Positions 1 to 7,663 of a DNA stretch of 25,699 nt are shown one piece after another (the first letter of the stretch is position 1; the number at the start of each line of letters is the position of its first letter). Source of the stretch: SIG459 sp045638085 (GTDB taxonomy: Bacteria > Bacillota > Clostridia > Oscillospirales > Oscillospiraceae). The translations under genes were made by a program, and so were the position numbers. The stretch spans positions 1 through 25,699 of the forward strand of contig JAZUAQ010000187.1 of the NCBI GenBank assembly GCA_045638085.1, written 5' to 3'. Below the pieces are notes generated by a model. That model made no database searches. It was not told where the DNA came from and was given only the letters and a program-made list of their open reading frames with translations.

Positions 1-76
1 TAATAATTGGGGGAGCTTGCGCGGCGCGCTTTTTGAGCTCCGCCGCGGTCATATTTTTTACAAGATACTCAGGCAT
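1..76 (-). CDS. Start of a creatininase-like gene (partial, runs off the window)
   Basis: Only the first 25 codons are present. The ATG at 76 is preceded by GAGGA at a suitable distance, and this ribosome binding site overlaps the TGA of the oxidoreductase gene, so it is the last visible gene of the operon. The peptide begins MPEYLVKNMTAAELKK and ends APPII at the window edge. A short 'N-M-T-x-x-E' start followed by a hydrophobic strand is how creatininase/creatinine amidohydrolase family proteins commonly begin, before their GSxEQHGPHLP motif, but that motif lies outside the window. That a gene starts here is well supported; the family is an inference from very little sequence. Confidence 0.6.
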   Translation of the reverse strand, partial: MPEYLVKNMTAAELKKRAAQAPPII

Positions 77-86
77 TGCGAAATCC

Positions 87-1118
87 TCAGCGCTGCTTGA
101 TCAGCACGCTTTTTCCGGTCATGGCGGACTCGGTGACTGCCAGAGCAATGTCCATGGAACGGCATGCGTCGGCAACGGTGCTGCGGACGGGAGTGCCGTT
201 TACGATGGAGCTTACGAATTCATCCCATTCCTGCTTGAAGGGATGATGGTCAACGGAACCGGAGTTAGGCTCTATCATAGGCAGATTCACCCAGTCGTCC
301 TGGTAGGGGAAGAGTCCCTTGGAGTAGAGCTTGCCGTTTCTGATGGCGCCCTTGGTGCCCAGAACATCAATGTTGAACTGGTAGGGGAAGGCCAGACCAT
401 CAAGGCAAGCGGAAAGGCGGCCTACGCTGCCGTTAACAAAGCGCACGGAGGCGGAAAGGGTTGTGTCGAAGTCGAAATCATCGCGGGCGCGGGTGGAGAA
501 GGCGCAAACCTCGGCCACTTCGCCGTTGAGATAGCGGGCGATATCAGCTGCATGGCAGCCGCCGGTAATCATTGCACCGCCTGCAAACTCTTTCTTGCGA
601 ATCCAGGGATAGCTGGAGAAGGTAGGTTTAATGCCGTGCCAATAATCAGCGCCTGCGTAGTAAACATCGCCGATGGCACCGGACTCAACCAGCAGCTTCA
701 GATTTGCCACAAGGGGTACCCAGCGGCAGAGGAAGCTGACAACGGTTTTCTTCTCGCTTGCGGTTGCGGCCTTGTAGAGGGCGTCCACCTCTTCATAGGT
801 GATGCCGACGGGTTTTTCAAGAACAAGGTGCTTGTTGGCCTTGAAAGCCAGAAGGCTGTCCTCTGCGTGGAGGTAGTTGGGCATGCACTCAACAACTATA
901 TCCACCTTTTCGTCGCAGAGCATATCTTCGTAGTTATCGTAGGCCTTTGCTCCGATTGCATATTTATCAATCAGAAGCTGAGCCTTCTCCTTGCTGCGGC
1001 CGCAGACGGCAGCAACATAGACATAGGGATTTGCGGCAATAGCTTCGGCATGCTGCACGGCCACCTGACCGGTGCCGCGAATGCCAACGCCGAATTTTCC
1101 TTCCATAAATTTAGCCAT
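87..1118 (-). CDS. Gfo/Idh/MocA family NAD(P)-dependent oxidoreductase
   Basis: This 343-aa protein has the usual length for cytosolic sugar/inositol-type dehydrogenases. The N-terminus carries a Rossmann dinucleotide-binding strand with a GxGxxA-like turn (VGIRGTGQVAVQHAEA, about residues 11-26). The family EKPVG motif (LVLEKPVG), whose lysine is the usual catalytic residue, follows at about residue 100. The second conserved helix, with H and D (GGCHAADIARYLNG), lies near residue 190. The ATG at 1118 is preceded by GGAGG, and the upstream ABC ATPase stop codon lies inside this leader, so the two are translated from one mRNA. By context it probably oxidises or reduces the compound imported by the adjacent transporter. 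The substrate is not readable from the sequence. Confidence 0.9.
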   Translation of the reverse strand: MAKFMEGKFGVGIRGTGQVAVQHAEAIAANPYVYVAAVCGRSKEKAQLLIDKYAIGAKAYDNYEDMLCDEKVDIVVECMPNYLHAEDSLLAFKANKHLVLEKPVGITYEEVDALYKAATASEKKTVVSFLCRWVPLVANLKLLVESGAIGDVYYAGADYWHGIKPTFSSYPWIRKKEFAGGAMITGGCHAADIARYLNGEVAEVCAFSTRARDDFDFDTTLSASVRFVNGSVGRLSACLDGLAFPYQFNIDVLGTKGAIRNGKLYSKGLFPYQDDWVNLPMIEPNSGSVDHHPFKQEWDEFVSSIVNGTPVRSTVADACRSMDIALAVTESAMTGKSVLIKQR

Positions 1119-1119
1119 A

Positions 1120-1884
1120 TCACTTTACCTCCAACCTATTGTAGATGTCGAGAGCATAGCGGTTGAACTCGGGCAGCAGCTTCTGCTCCAAGGTGCGGGG
1201 GCGAGGCAACTCGATTTCCACGTTGCCCACCATGCGGGAGGGACGTGCGGAGAGAACCACTATACGGTCGGAGAGGAACACGGCCTCGCTGATTTCGTGG
1301 GTGACAAAGAGAACAGTCTTCTTTGCCTCTGCCCAAATGCGCAGAAGCTCAAAGTTCATCTTTTCTCTTGTGATAGCGTCCAAAGCTCCGAAGGGCTCGT
1401 CCATAAGGATAAGCTTGGGGTCGTGGATGAGAGCGCGGGCAATGGATACGCGCTGCTGCATACCGCCGGAAAGCTCGTTGGGATAGCAATTTTCAAAGCC
1501 TTTGAGACCGACGAGCTCAAGCAGTTCCATGGCGCGGGGGATATATTTTTTCTTGTCCAGCTTCAGTATTTCGATGGGTAGCAGGACATTATCAATAACC
1601 TTGCGCCAATCCAGAAGCAGAGCCTTCTGGAAAACAAAGCCCACTTCTTTCTGAGGATTGAACTCATTTTTATCTACAATCAGCTCACCAGATGTCTGGG
1701 GCATAAGACCCGCAATAATGCGCATAAGGGTGGTTTTGCCGCAACCTGAGGGGCCGACAATACTTACAAATTCATGCATACCCACGTCAAAGGAGACACT
1801 GCCAAGGGCTTCAAGCTCTCCCTCGCGAGTAGTGTAAACCTTTTTCAGGTTGCGGATCGACAATAGTGTTTTCTTTTCTTCCAT
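1120..1884 (-). CDS. ABC transporter ATP-binding protein, nitrate/sulfonate/pyrimidine-type
   Basis: This 254-aa ATPase energises the importer encoded by the same operon. Walker A is GPSGCGKT (about residues 44-51), the Q-loop is VGFVFQK, the ABC signature is LSGGMQQRVSIARAL, and Walker B is LILMDEPFGALD. A switch histidine sits in LFVTHEISEAV. The motif set and length match the SsuB/TauB/ThiZ group, which pairs with NMT1/THI5-type binding proteins. It begins at the ATG at 1884, follows the binding-protein gene after a 172-bp gap containing a hairpin, and its stop codon is 2 bp from the oxidoreductase start. The family is secure; the transported compound is unknown. Confidence 0.93.
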   Translation of the reverse strand: MEEKKTLLSIRNLKKVYTTREGELEALGSVSFDVGMHEFVSIVGPSGCGKTTLMRIIAGLMPQTSGELIVDKNEFNPQKEVGFVFQKALLLDWRKVIDNVLLPIEILKLDKKKYIPRAMELLELVGLKGFENCYPNELSGGMQQRVSIARALIHDPKLILMDEPFGALDAITREKMNFELLRIWAEAKKTVLFVTHEISEAVFLSDRIVVLSARPSRMVGNVEIELPRPRTLEQKLLPEFNRYALDIYNRLEVK

Positions 1885-1948
1885 GTTGACCGCTCTTTCC
1901 TCGAAAAAATTCGATAAGTAGAATATGTATAATAAGTCTGATAAAGGG

Positions 1949-1982
1949 AACGGTGCCGCGCCGCTGAGGGTGCGGCACCGTT
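1949..1982 (-). terminator. Intra-operon hairpin between binding protein and ATPase genes
   Basis: An 11-bp perfect stem (AACGGTGCCGC with its complement) has a 12-nt loop. On the minus strand it is followed only by TCCCTTTATC, a poor T-tract. It looks like an attenuating or mRNA-stabilising hairpin that lets the binding protein be made in excess over the ATPase, rather than a full stop. Confidence 0.55.
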
Positions 1983-2033
1983 TGCTGGGTTAACTAATTG
2001 CTGGGGTTAATTAAATTGCTGAGTTTACTTAAA
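1982..2033. repeat. Three degenerate tandem copies of a 16-18 bp unit
   Basis: Copies begin with TTGCTG at 1982, 1998 and 2016, each followed by an AT-rich GTTAACTAA-like tail. A possible fourth, weaker copy (TAGCTGATTTTTAAG) overlaps a 9-bp hairpin (CTTAAAAAT...ATTTTTAAG) at 2028-2050. The array lies just after the binding-protein stop codon and before the intra-operon hairpin. Confidence 0.5.
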
Positions 2034-2056
2034 AATAGCTGATTTTTAAGCGGAAA

Positions 2057-3148
2057 TTATTCCATCTCGAAGTTGGTGTAGGGAGTTGCGGGCAGGAAGC
2101 TTGCGTCGAAGATGTCTTCTACGCCGAAGCTCAGCTCGGTCTGATAGGTGTTGACCAGGTCATAAGTCTGCTGCATCTTGCCGGCATCAATGTAGCCGAT
2201 ACCGTTGTCCTTGTAGTTCTGGGTCTTCAGGAAGGAGTACTCGATCTGGAGAGCCTTGAGAACGTCAGCGGTGTTGATGGAGTGATACTTAGCAAGGATG
2301 TCAATAGCCTCTTCGGGATTGTTGAGGACATACTCCCATGCACGATAAGTTACATCGAGGAATGCCTTCAGGGTTTCGGGATCGTTAGCGATCATGTCAT
2401 CGCTGGTGATGTAGGAGTGAGCATAGCAGTTGAAGCCATAGTCAGCCCAGAGGAAGTAGTTGAAGCCGCCATCGGGAATTGCGCTCTCGAAGTTGGGATA
2501 GCCGGTGAGAAGCTCGAAGACGACGTCAGCGTTCTTGGAAGCAAGAGCGGAAACCTTAGCGGTGGACTCGATGTTGACGAATTCAACGCTGTCGGGATCG
2601 ATGCCCAGCATAGCTGCGAATGCGGGCCACATGACCTTATGACCGTCGGTTTCAGGAACGGCAACAGTCTTGCCAACGATATCCTGGGGCTTGGTCATGC
2701 CGCTGTCTTCCCAGTAGTACATGGAGTTGGGATGGTTGTCGAAGATGATACCGATGATCTTGGCCATTGCGCCCTGCTCACGATACTGGAAAACAACGGG
2801 AGCGTCAGCGATTGCGATGTCAGCGGTACCTGCGTCGATAGCGGTTACGGAGTAACCGGAGCCCTGGCCGATGATAACTTCAACGTCCAGACCGGCTTCT
2901 TCATACCAGCCCTTTTCCAGAGCCACATAGTAGGGGCTGTGGTCGGCGGCAATGGTCCAGTTGAGCAGGAATTTGACGGGTTTCAGCTCGGCGGGCTTTG
3001 CGGGCTCGGCGGGAGCTGCAGGAGCTGCGGGATCTGCAGGTGCTGCGGGATCGGCGGGAGCTGCGGGTGCTGCGGGGGCTTGCTGGCCGCATGCGCAAAG
3101 TGCGAATACCATTACGAGGACCAGAAGCAGGGACAACATTCTTTTCAT
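2057..3148 (-). CDS. ABC transporter substrate-binding lipoprotein, NMT1/THI5-like
   Basis: This is the extracellular solute-binding component of the importer. A lipoprotein signal peptide ends in LCACGQQ (lipobox Cys at about residue 21). A low-complexity A/P/D linker of AAPADP-type repeats (about residues 24-55) then tethers the domain to the membrane. The mature part begins with the family pattern KFLLNWTIAADHSPYYVALEKGWY and continues with the GLDVEVIIG and IAIADAP segments of NMT1/SsuA-type proteins. That class binds pyrimidines, sulfonates, nitrate, taurine or similar small molecules. The second of two adjacent ATGs (3148) is chosen because its distance to GGAGG is better. The two permeases lie upstream and the ATPase downstream. 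Confidence 0.9.
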   Translation of the reverse strand: MKRMLSLLLVLVMVFALCACGQQAPAAPAAPADPAAPADPAAPAAPAEPAKPAELKPVKFLLNWTIAADHSPYYVALEKGWYEEAGLDVEVIIGQGSGYSVTAIDAGTADIAIADAPVVFQYREQGAMAKIIGIIFDNHPNSMYYWEDSGMTKPQDIVGKTVAVPETDGHKVMWPAFAAMLGIDPDSVEFVNIESTAKVSALASKNADVVFELLTGYPNFESAIPDGGFNYFLWADYGFNCYAHSYITSDDMIANDPETLKAFLDVTYRAWEYVLNNPEEAIDILAKYHSINTADVLKALQIEYSFLKTQNYKDNGIGYIDAGKMQQTYDLVNTYQTELSFGVEDIFDASFLPATPYTNFEME

Positions 3149-3222
3149 CATTATTCCTCCTTGTTTTTTATGGTTTTTTTATACGGTTTTCCGCCCCTCG
3201 TTTCCGAGGGTAAGGGGAGTGG

Positions 3223-4032
3223 TCAGCTATCCACTCGTTCCTTCACAAAGTTCCAGGGTGTGAGCAGGCGCTCACAGAGAGATACGATAAGATACATTGC
3301 CCAGCCCAGAAGGCTCATCATAATGAGGGAGGCAAACATGGGGGGAGTATCCATGGTCAGCTGTGCATTGACTATAACATAGCCGAGACCCTTGTCGGAG
3401 GCGATAAGCTCGCCGACGATAACGCCCATTATGCACAGAGAAGCGCTTATTTTAAGACCGGAGAATATGTAGGGCAGTGCGCCGGGCAACTGGATTTTGG
3501 CAAGCACCTGCCAGCGGTTTGCACCAAGATAACGGACAAGGTCTATAAGCTGTTTGTCCTGAGCTCCGAGACCCGTAACTGTGTTGATGACCATGGGGAA
3601 GAAACTTACCAGGAAGGCAACGAGAACATTGGTCTTCAGACCGTAGCCGATCCAGATGAGAAGGATGGGGGCTATGGCCACCATGGGCAGGGAGCAAATG
3701 AAGATGAATACGGGCATCAGGATGGACTGAATGGTCTTGGACCATACAATCAGCACTGCCAGTGCAATGCCGCCTACGGCGACGCAGGCAAAGGATATTG
3801 CGTATTCCTTCAGGGTTGTGAGTATGTTTATTATCCAGTGGTAGTTAGCATCGGGCTGGGGGAAAAGAAGGTGGTAAACGGCACTGGAGGGGGTGCAGAG
3901 GAAGGCCTCGCGTATGTCGAAAATATGCACTGCCAGCTCCCAGACCAGAAGGAAGAAGATAATGGAGCCGGTGTTCTGAAGGATTTTGCTTATTTTGGAA
4001 TTGGAACCCAATCTGCGTTCTTTGGACTTCAT
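3223..4032 (-). CDS. ABC transporter permease (BPD_transp_1 family), first copy
   Basis: This 269-aa inner-membrane protein has about six hydrophobic segments, starting with a signal-anchor at about residues 20-40. The permease (EAA) loop that docks with the ATPase is recognisable as RYLGANRWQVLAKIQLPGAL, followed by a helix and the GVIVGELIASDKGLGY segment typical of SsuC/TauC-like permeases. The ATG at 4032 has a GAGGAGG site that overlaps the last codons of the second permease gene, so the two are translationally linked. It is paralogous to its neighbour, and the pair probably forms a heterodimeric channel, whereas many relatives use one permease as a homodimer. Confidence 0.93.
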   Translation of the reverse strand: MKSKERRLGSNSKISKILQNTGSIIFFLLVWELAVHIFDIREAFLCTPSSAVYHLLFPQPDANYHWIINILTTLKEYAISFACVAVGGIALAVLIVWSKTIQSILMPVFIFICSLPMVAIAPILLIWIGYGLKTNVLVAFLVSFFPMVINTVTGLGAQDKQLIDLVRYLGANRWQVLAKIQLPGALPYIFSGLKISASLCIMGVIVGELIASDKGLGYVIVNAQLTMDTPPMFASLIMMSLLGWAMYLIVSLCERLLTPWNFVKERVDS

Positions 4033-4035
4033 GGC

Positions 4036-4830
4036 TTATTCCTCCTCTCTGCCTTGGTTGGCCCAGGGCATACATGCGTGCTCAGCAAGGGAAATGAGCT
4101 TGAAGAATATAAGACCGATAACGGAGAGCAGCAGCAGGCAGGCGAACATGGTGGCCATGTCTATGTTTGCCTGAGCGCTGCGGAGGAGACGGCCGAGACC
4201 GTTTTTGGAAGCGATGAACTCGCCGACGATGGAACCGGTAACGCACATGGTGGCGCTGGTTTTCAGCCCGGCGAAAAGGTGGGGCAACGCATTGGGAATG
4301 CGGATTTTCTTGAATATCTGGGCCTTGCTTGCCCCGAGGTAATTAACAAGGTCCAATAGATTGTCGTCTATTTCTATTAAGCCCGTCACCGTGTTTATAA
4401 CAACGGGGAAGAAAGCAACAAGAACGGCAACGAAAACGTTTGTCTGGAGTCCGTAGCCGAACCAAAGAAGAATAAGGGGAGCGAGAGCGATTTTTGGAAT
4501 GGAGTTTAGCAGAACTATGACGGGCATTATCAGCTTGTTGAGGGGCTTGGACCAGGCAATCAGCAGCGCCAGAAGCACGCCTGCTATCAGCGTTACGAAG
4601 AAGCTCAGCAAAATCTCGCCTGAAGTTGTACCGATGTGGAGCCACCAGTCATTTTTGGCTGCCTTGGCGGGATCGAAGAGGCTCTGGAAAACCAGCACGG
4701 GAGAGGGAAGGATGTATTTCTTGATATGAAATATTTTAACAACTCCGTGCCAAATGCCCAGAAACACCGCAATGCCGATGAGCTTTTTCACAAGTGAAAT
4801 TATCTTTCTTTTGAGGTCTTTTTTCTTCAT
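4036..4830 (-). CDS. ABC transporter permease (BPD_transp_1 family), second copy
   Basis: This 264-aa membrane protein is a paralogue of the downstream permease, with the same layout. It has an N-terminal anchor, then LAPLILLWFGYGLQTNVFVAVLVAFFPVVINTVTGL-like core helices, the EAA loop (NYLGASKAQIFKKIRIP, NALPHLF) and SIVGEFIASKNGLG. The start is placed at the ATG at 4830 because AAAGGAGG lies just upstream. The in-frame GTG at 4848 lies on the other side of that ribosome binding site and is unlikely. The ribosome binding site overlaps the stop codon of the enolase-superfamily gene. Confidence 0.93.
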   Translation of the reverse strand: MKKKDLKRKIISLVKKLIGIAVFLGIWHGVVKIFHIKKYILPSPVLVFQSLFDPAKAAKNDWWLHIGTTSGEILLSFFVTLIAGVLLALLIAWSKPLNKLIMPVIVLLNSIPKIALAPLILLWFGYGLQTNVFVAVLVAFFPVVINTVTGLIEIDDNLLDLVNYLGASKAQIFKKIRIPNALPHLFAGLKTSATMCVTGSIVGEFIASKNGLGRLLRSAQANIDMATMFACLLLLSVIGLIFFKLISLAEHACMPWANQGREEE

Positions 4831-4844
4831 GCCCTGTCCTCCTT

Positions 4845-6224
4845 TCACTGCGATGCGGCAAGAATTTCATCGTAACGGTAGCCGAAGCCAGTCTTGCCGA
4901 GAGTTTCAAAGCTTATTTTGCCGTTCCTGCGGCGGTAGAGACCGGGATGGATTTTTGCGGTATCTGCGGAAGCATCGGGGCAGAACTGCATAGAGTTCAC
5001 CTCAACGCCCATTATAGTGCCAACATTTGCTGCAAGCAGCGCATGGGGGATAATTGCGAGGCGGGGATTGGTCAGATCCTGAACCATGATTGCCATATCG
5101 TGGGCTCTTGCCCAGCAGAGGGAAAGCATTGCGCCGGTGAGAGTCTTGCAGGTTTTCAGCGCAACGCCGTTCCAGCCAAGCTCATAGCCCAGTTCCACGA
5201 AGCGCCAATCGTGTGCGCTTTCATCCATAAGGAGGAGGCAGCGGCTGCTGACGGGGTGAACGTCTATGCGATCTTTCTCCAACTCATAGGGGAAGGGCTG
5301 TTCAACATAGAGGATGCGCTGGAAAATCTCGGGCTCTTCTGCCTTGAGCTTATCCAGCATCTCGCAGACATATTCGGGCTTCTCAACGGTGCAGTTGAAG
5401 TCGGTTGTGAGGTTTTCAACGCCCATCTCAAGAGCAATTTTTCCAACACCCACGATGCGATTGTAGTCCCAGTCGAAATCATTGCCTGTGAGCTTGATTT
5501 TCAGATTAAAAAGTCCGTCGCGGACTATCCAGTCGCGGAGGAGAACGGGATACTCATCATCCGGCTCGGTGCCGTTGAGGTCGGCCTCTTCCAGGGGATC
5601 CTTGCCGCCCACCAGGTGGCAGGCTGCAATGTCGCCGGCAACGCTGCCGCGCTCAAGCATGAACTCCTCGGGATATTTTCCGGCGAACATCTCTTTGTAA
5701 GCCTCGGTGTAATAGCTTGAGAGGTCGCGGTTCATATACTTTGCGTTGAAGCAGTCGAAAGCGGCTATGCCGTGGAGCTTTCCGTAGGCATCGTAGAGCG
5801 CAAGGTCAAAGGCGGAGCAGCAGACAAGGGCGGCCAGATAAGGCATGCATTCGTCTTCGTTGCGGCCCTTGTTCTCCTCACGGAGACATTCCTGAAGACG
5901 GTTTTCGAGGAAGTTCCAGCCGATCTCCATGGGGTGACCCTGTGTTTTCTCCTCGTTCCAAGCGCGGCAGAGGCGGAGGGAGAAATCTCTCATTCTGTCC
6001 ACGCGTCCGCTGTTTGAAAGACCCGAGGGCCAGCTCCATGCGGCAGCAAGAGGAGTTTCGCCGTGGCCGGTGGCTGTGCGTCCGTCTTCGCCGCGAAGGG
6101 TTATTTCAGCGATAACTGTTTCTCCGCCGGTGGAGACTTCGTGTCCGAATTTGAGGGGAACGCGGTTTTCGTAGCAGAAGAAGGTGGTATTAACATTCAC
6201 TATTACAGCATTATAACCGTTCAT
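4845..6224 (-). CDS. Enolase-superfamily enzyme (mandelate racemase/muconate lactonizing type)
   Basis: The protein has 459 aa, somewhat longer than typical members (about 350-420 aa). An N-terminal capping domain (PLKFGHEVSTGGETVIAEI) precedes a C-terminal TIM-barrel. Visible catalytic features are a KxK motif (LKIKL, Lys at about 242 and 244), three metal-ligand candidates (Asp275 in TTDFN, Glu308 in YVEQP, Asp334 in LMDES), and a lysine on the opposite face (ALKTCK, about 357). This two-lysine arrangement is that of racemases, epimerases and cycloisomerases of the MLE subgroup acting on carboxylates. The start is the ATG at 6224 behind AGGTGA; an upstream in-frame GTG lies inside that site. 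It is the first gene of the operon, next to its regulator. The reaction cannot be fixed from sequence. Confidence 0.85.
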   Translation of the reverse strand: MNGYNAVIVNVNTTFFCYENRVPLKFGHEVSTGGETVIAEITLRGEDGRTATGHGETPLAAAWSWPSGLSNSGRVDRMRDFSLRLCRAWNEEKTQGHPMEIGWNFLENRLQECLREENKGRNEDECMPYLAALVCCSAFDLALYDAYGKLHGIAAFDCFNAKYMNRDLSSYYTEAYKEMFAGKYPEEFMLERGSVAGDIAACHLVGGKDPLEEADLNGTEPDDEYPVLLRDWIVRDGLFNLKIKLTGNDFDWDYNRIVGVGKIALEMGVENLTTDFNCTVEKPEYVCEMLDKLKAEEPEIFQRILYVEQPFPYELEKDRIDVHPVSSRCLLLMDESAHDWRFVELGYELGWNGVALKTCKTLTGAMLSLCWARAHDMAIMVQDLTNPRLAIIPHALLAANVGTIMGVEVNSMQFCPDASADTAKIHPGLYRRRNGKISFETLGKTGFGYRYDEILAASQ

Positions 6225-6291
6225 AATTATCACCTGCTTTTAATTCTCTGATCCACGGGTGGAAAATGTGACTCTTACTAATATGATAAAC

Positions 6292-6297
6292 ATTATA
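6292..6297 (-). promoter_or_regulatory. -10 box for the enolase/ABC operon
   Basis: The minus strand reads TATAAT here. At the 17-bp position upstream there is no good -35 hexamer (TTTTAT), but a TTGCAA sequence lies between them. This suggests an activator-dependent promoter about 70 bp upstream of the first start codon. Confidence 0.55.
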
Positions 6298-6308
6298 CAG
6301 TCTTTTAC

Positions 6309-6377
6309 TTGCAAATAAAATTGCGATATACCCGAAAAACATTGCAAAATAAGCAAACATTGACTATAATGCAAATA
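6309..6377. promoter_or_regulatory. Repeated TTGCAAA boxes, candidate AraC-regulator operators
   Basis: TTGCAAATA at 6309, TTGCAAAATAA at 6342 and TGCAAATA at 6370 are direct repeats about 33 and 27 bp apart, roughly whole helical turns. One lies in the -35 region of the minus-strand operon and one forms the -35 of the plus-strand regulator. This is where an AraC-type protein that controls both directions would be expected to bind. The binding itself is inferred. Confidence 0.4.
6342..6370 (+). promoter_or_regulatory. Promoter of the AraC-family gene
   Basis: TTGCAA (6342-6347), a 17-bp spacer and TATAAT (6365-6370) make a good housekeeping promoter about 35 bp before the regulator's start codon. 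It is divergent from the operon promoter. Confidence 0.65.
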
Positions 6378-6404
6378 TGAAGTGGAAAAGGACGGAGAAT
6401 TGCC

Positions 6405-7376
6405 ATGAAACTTTCGGATTTGAGAAAGCATATCCAGATAGCTCCGGGAGAGGATCCGGATAATATTGATGTTCAGGAGGCATTCCGCGACTTTCTCAGC
6501 GGCACGGGTCAGGACCCTGAAAAACTATATCAGGAGCTGGAGATGGATTCCCGCTTCGTGGATACCCGAAGGGACGCTAGCCCCTCCGCCGCCCCCGTGC
6601 AGTTGCATAGCCACGGATTTTATGAGCTTATTTTCTGCCGCACAAACTGCGGCGTTGAATACCTGCTTGGTACGGAGCGTTACCGTCTTATGCGAGGTGA
6701 CATAGTTTTTGTGTCGCCGGGTGTGAGCCATCGCCCCATTTTCCCAAAGGATATGACGGAGGTATATAGGCGCTACGTGCTGTGGATAAGCCCCGAATTT
6801 ATGGAGCGTTTTTTTGAACTGCTGCCTTCCTCTCAGAGTGCCAGACTTTCCGGATCGGGAGTTGTGCGCACTGCAGGCACACAGTGGTCGAATTTGCGGG
6901 AGCTTTTCCAAAAGGGTGTACTGGAATCGGAGCAAAGGGCGCTGGGCTGGGAAGGCACTGTGTACGGCAATACTATGGTGCTTTTGTCCCAGCTTGAACG
7001 TGCCATCAGCGACAGCAGCGCGCCATTTATGGAGGCGGAAAAGCCTGTGCTTATAGACAGCGTAATAGCCTATATCGAAACCCACCTTGATCAGCGCCTT
7101 ACTCTGGCGGAAGTGGCAGAGAAATTCTATGTCAGCGAAAGCACTATAAGCCACCTTTTCCGCAATATGATGGACACAAGCTTCCACAGGCTTGTCACCC
7201 AGCGCCGCTTGGTTGCCGCCAAGGGACTCATTGTCCGCGGCATATCTCTGGAGGAGGTCGCGGCCAGAACGGGCTTTGGGGATTATTCAACCTTTTACCG
7301 CGCTTTCCGCTCGGAATACGGCATAACTCCACGACAGTTTCGAAGTATGAGAGAGGATATCCTGCCTACAGGCTGA
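6405..7376 (+). CDS. AraC-family transcriptional regulator with N-terminal cupin domain
   Basis: This 323-aa DNA-binding protein probably controls the divergent enolase/ABC operon. The N-terminal part holds a cupin-like effector domain (LHSHGFYELIFC at about residues 65-76, then LMRGDIVFVSPGVSH). The last 100 residues carry the two helix-turn-helix units of the family. The first is LAEVAEKFYVSESTISHLFR. The second is ISLEEVAARTGFGDYSTFYRAFRSEYGITPRQFR, with the usual GF.d.S.F.R.Fk...G.tP..fR pattern. The ATG at 6405 follows GGAG by 7 nt. The gene ends just before a strong terminator. The class (sugar or organic-acid responsive activator) is clear; the effector is not. Confidence 0.92.
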   Translation: MKLSDLRKHIQIAPGEDPDNIDVQEAFRDFLSGTGQDPEKLYQELEMDSRFVDTRRDASPSAAPVQLHSHGFYELIFCRTNCGVEYLLGTERYRLMRGDIVFVSPGVSHRPIFPKDMTEVYRRYVLWISPEFMERFFELLPSSQSARLSGSGVVRTAGTQWSNLRELFQKGVLESEQRALGWEGTVYGNTMVLLSQLERAISDSSAPFMEAEKPVLIDSVIAYIETHLDQRLTLAEVAEKFYVSESTISHLFRNMMDTSFHRLVTQRRLVAAKGLIVRGISLEEVAARTGFGDYSTFYRAFRSEYGITPRQFRSMREDILPTG

Positions 7377-7384
7377 TAAGAAAC

Positions 7385-7416
7385 AAAAAAGCCACGACGA
7401 AAGTCGTGGCTTTTTT
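7385..7416. terminator. Bidirectional terminator (AraC gene and tRNA-Val)
   Basis: An 8-bp GC-rich stem (GCCACGAC/GTCGTGGC) with a GAAA tetraloop is flanked by A6 and T6, so it can stop transcription from both sides. Confidence 0.9.
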
Positions 7417-7417
7417 G

Positions 7418-7494
7418 TGGTGGAGACTGACGGACTCGAACCGTCGACCTCACGCGTGTGAGGCGTGCGCTCTAACCAGCTGAGCTAAGCCTCC
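7418..7494 (-). tRNA. tRNA-Val(CAC)
   Basis: The acceptor stem GGAGGCT pairs with AGTCTCC. The D-arm is GCTCAGCTGGTTAGAGC. The anticodon stem CACGC/GCGTG encloses the loop CTCACAC with anticodon CAC. The T-loop TTCGAGT is intact and 3' CCA is encoded. Confidence 0.95.
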
Positions 7495-7518
7495 ATACTA
7501 TTAAAATATAGGGATTTG

Positions 7519-7553
7519 GAAAAAACAAAAGGGTCAGCATTTGCTGACCCTTT
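7519..7553 (-). terminator. Terminator after tRNA-Glu
   Basis: A near-perfect 12-bp stem (GGGTCAGCA with its complement, plus flanking A/T pairs) is followed on the minus strand by TTTTGTTTTTT. It separates tRNA-Glu from tRNA-Val. Confidence 0.8.
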
Positions 7554-7556
7554 GCT

Positions 7557-7631
7557 TGGTGACGCGTACGAGAATCGAACTCGTGTTACCGCCGTGAAAG
7601 GGCGGTGTCTTGACCGCTTGACCAACGCGCC
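7557..7631 (-). tRNA. tRNA-Glu(TTC)
   Basis: The acceptor stem GGCGCGT pairs with ACGCGTC. The anticodon stem CCGCC/GGCGG encloses CTTTCAC with anticodon TTC. The T-arm CGAGTTCGATTCTCG is intact and 3' CCA is encoded. Confidence 0.95.
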
Positions 7632-7637
7632 ATAGTT

Positions 7638-7661
7638 CGGGGCGCATAGATGTGCGCCCCG
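7638..7661. other. Spacer hairpin between tRNA-Met and tRNA-Glu
   Basis: A 9-bp perfect stem (CGGGGCGCA with its complement) has a 6-nt loop and no T-tract on either strand. It is probably a processing or spacer structure in the tRNA precursor, not a terminator. Confidence 0.5.
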
Positions 7662-7663
7662 TT

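Noticed and set aside
2282..3382. A 366-codon plus-strand frame with Gly/Cys-rich repeats opposite the binding-protein gene
   Set aside because: The repeats are the antisense of the Ala/Pro linker of the real lipoprotein.
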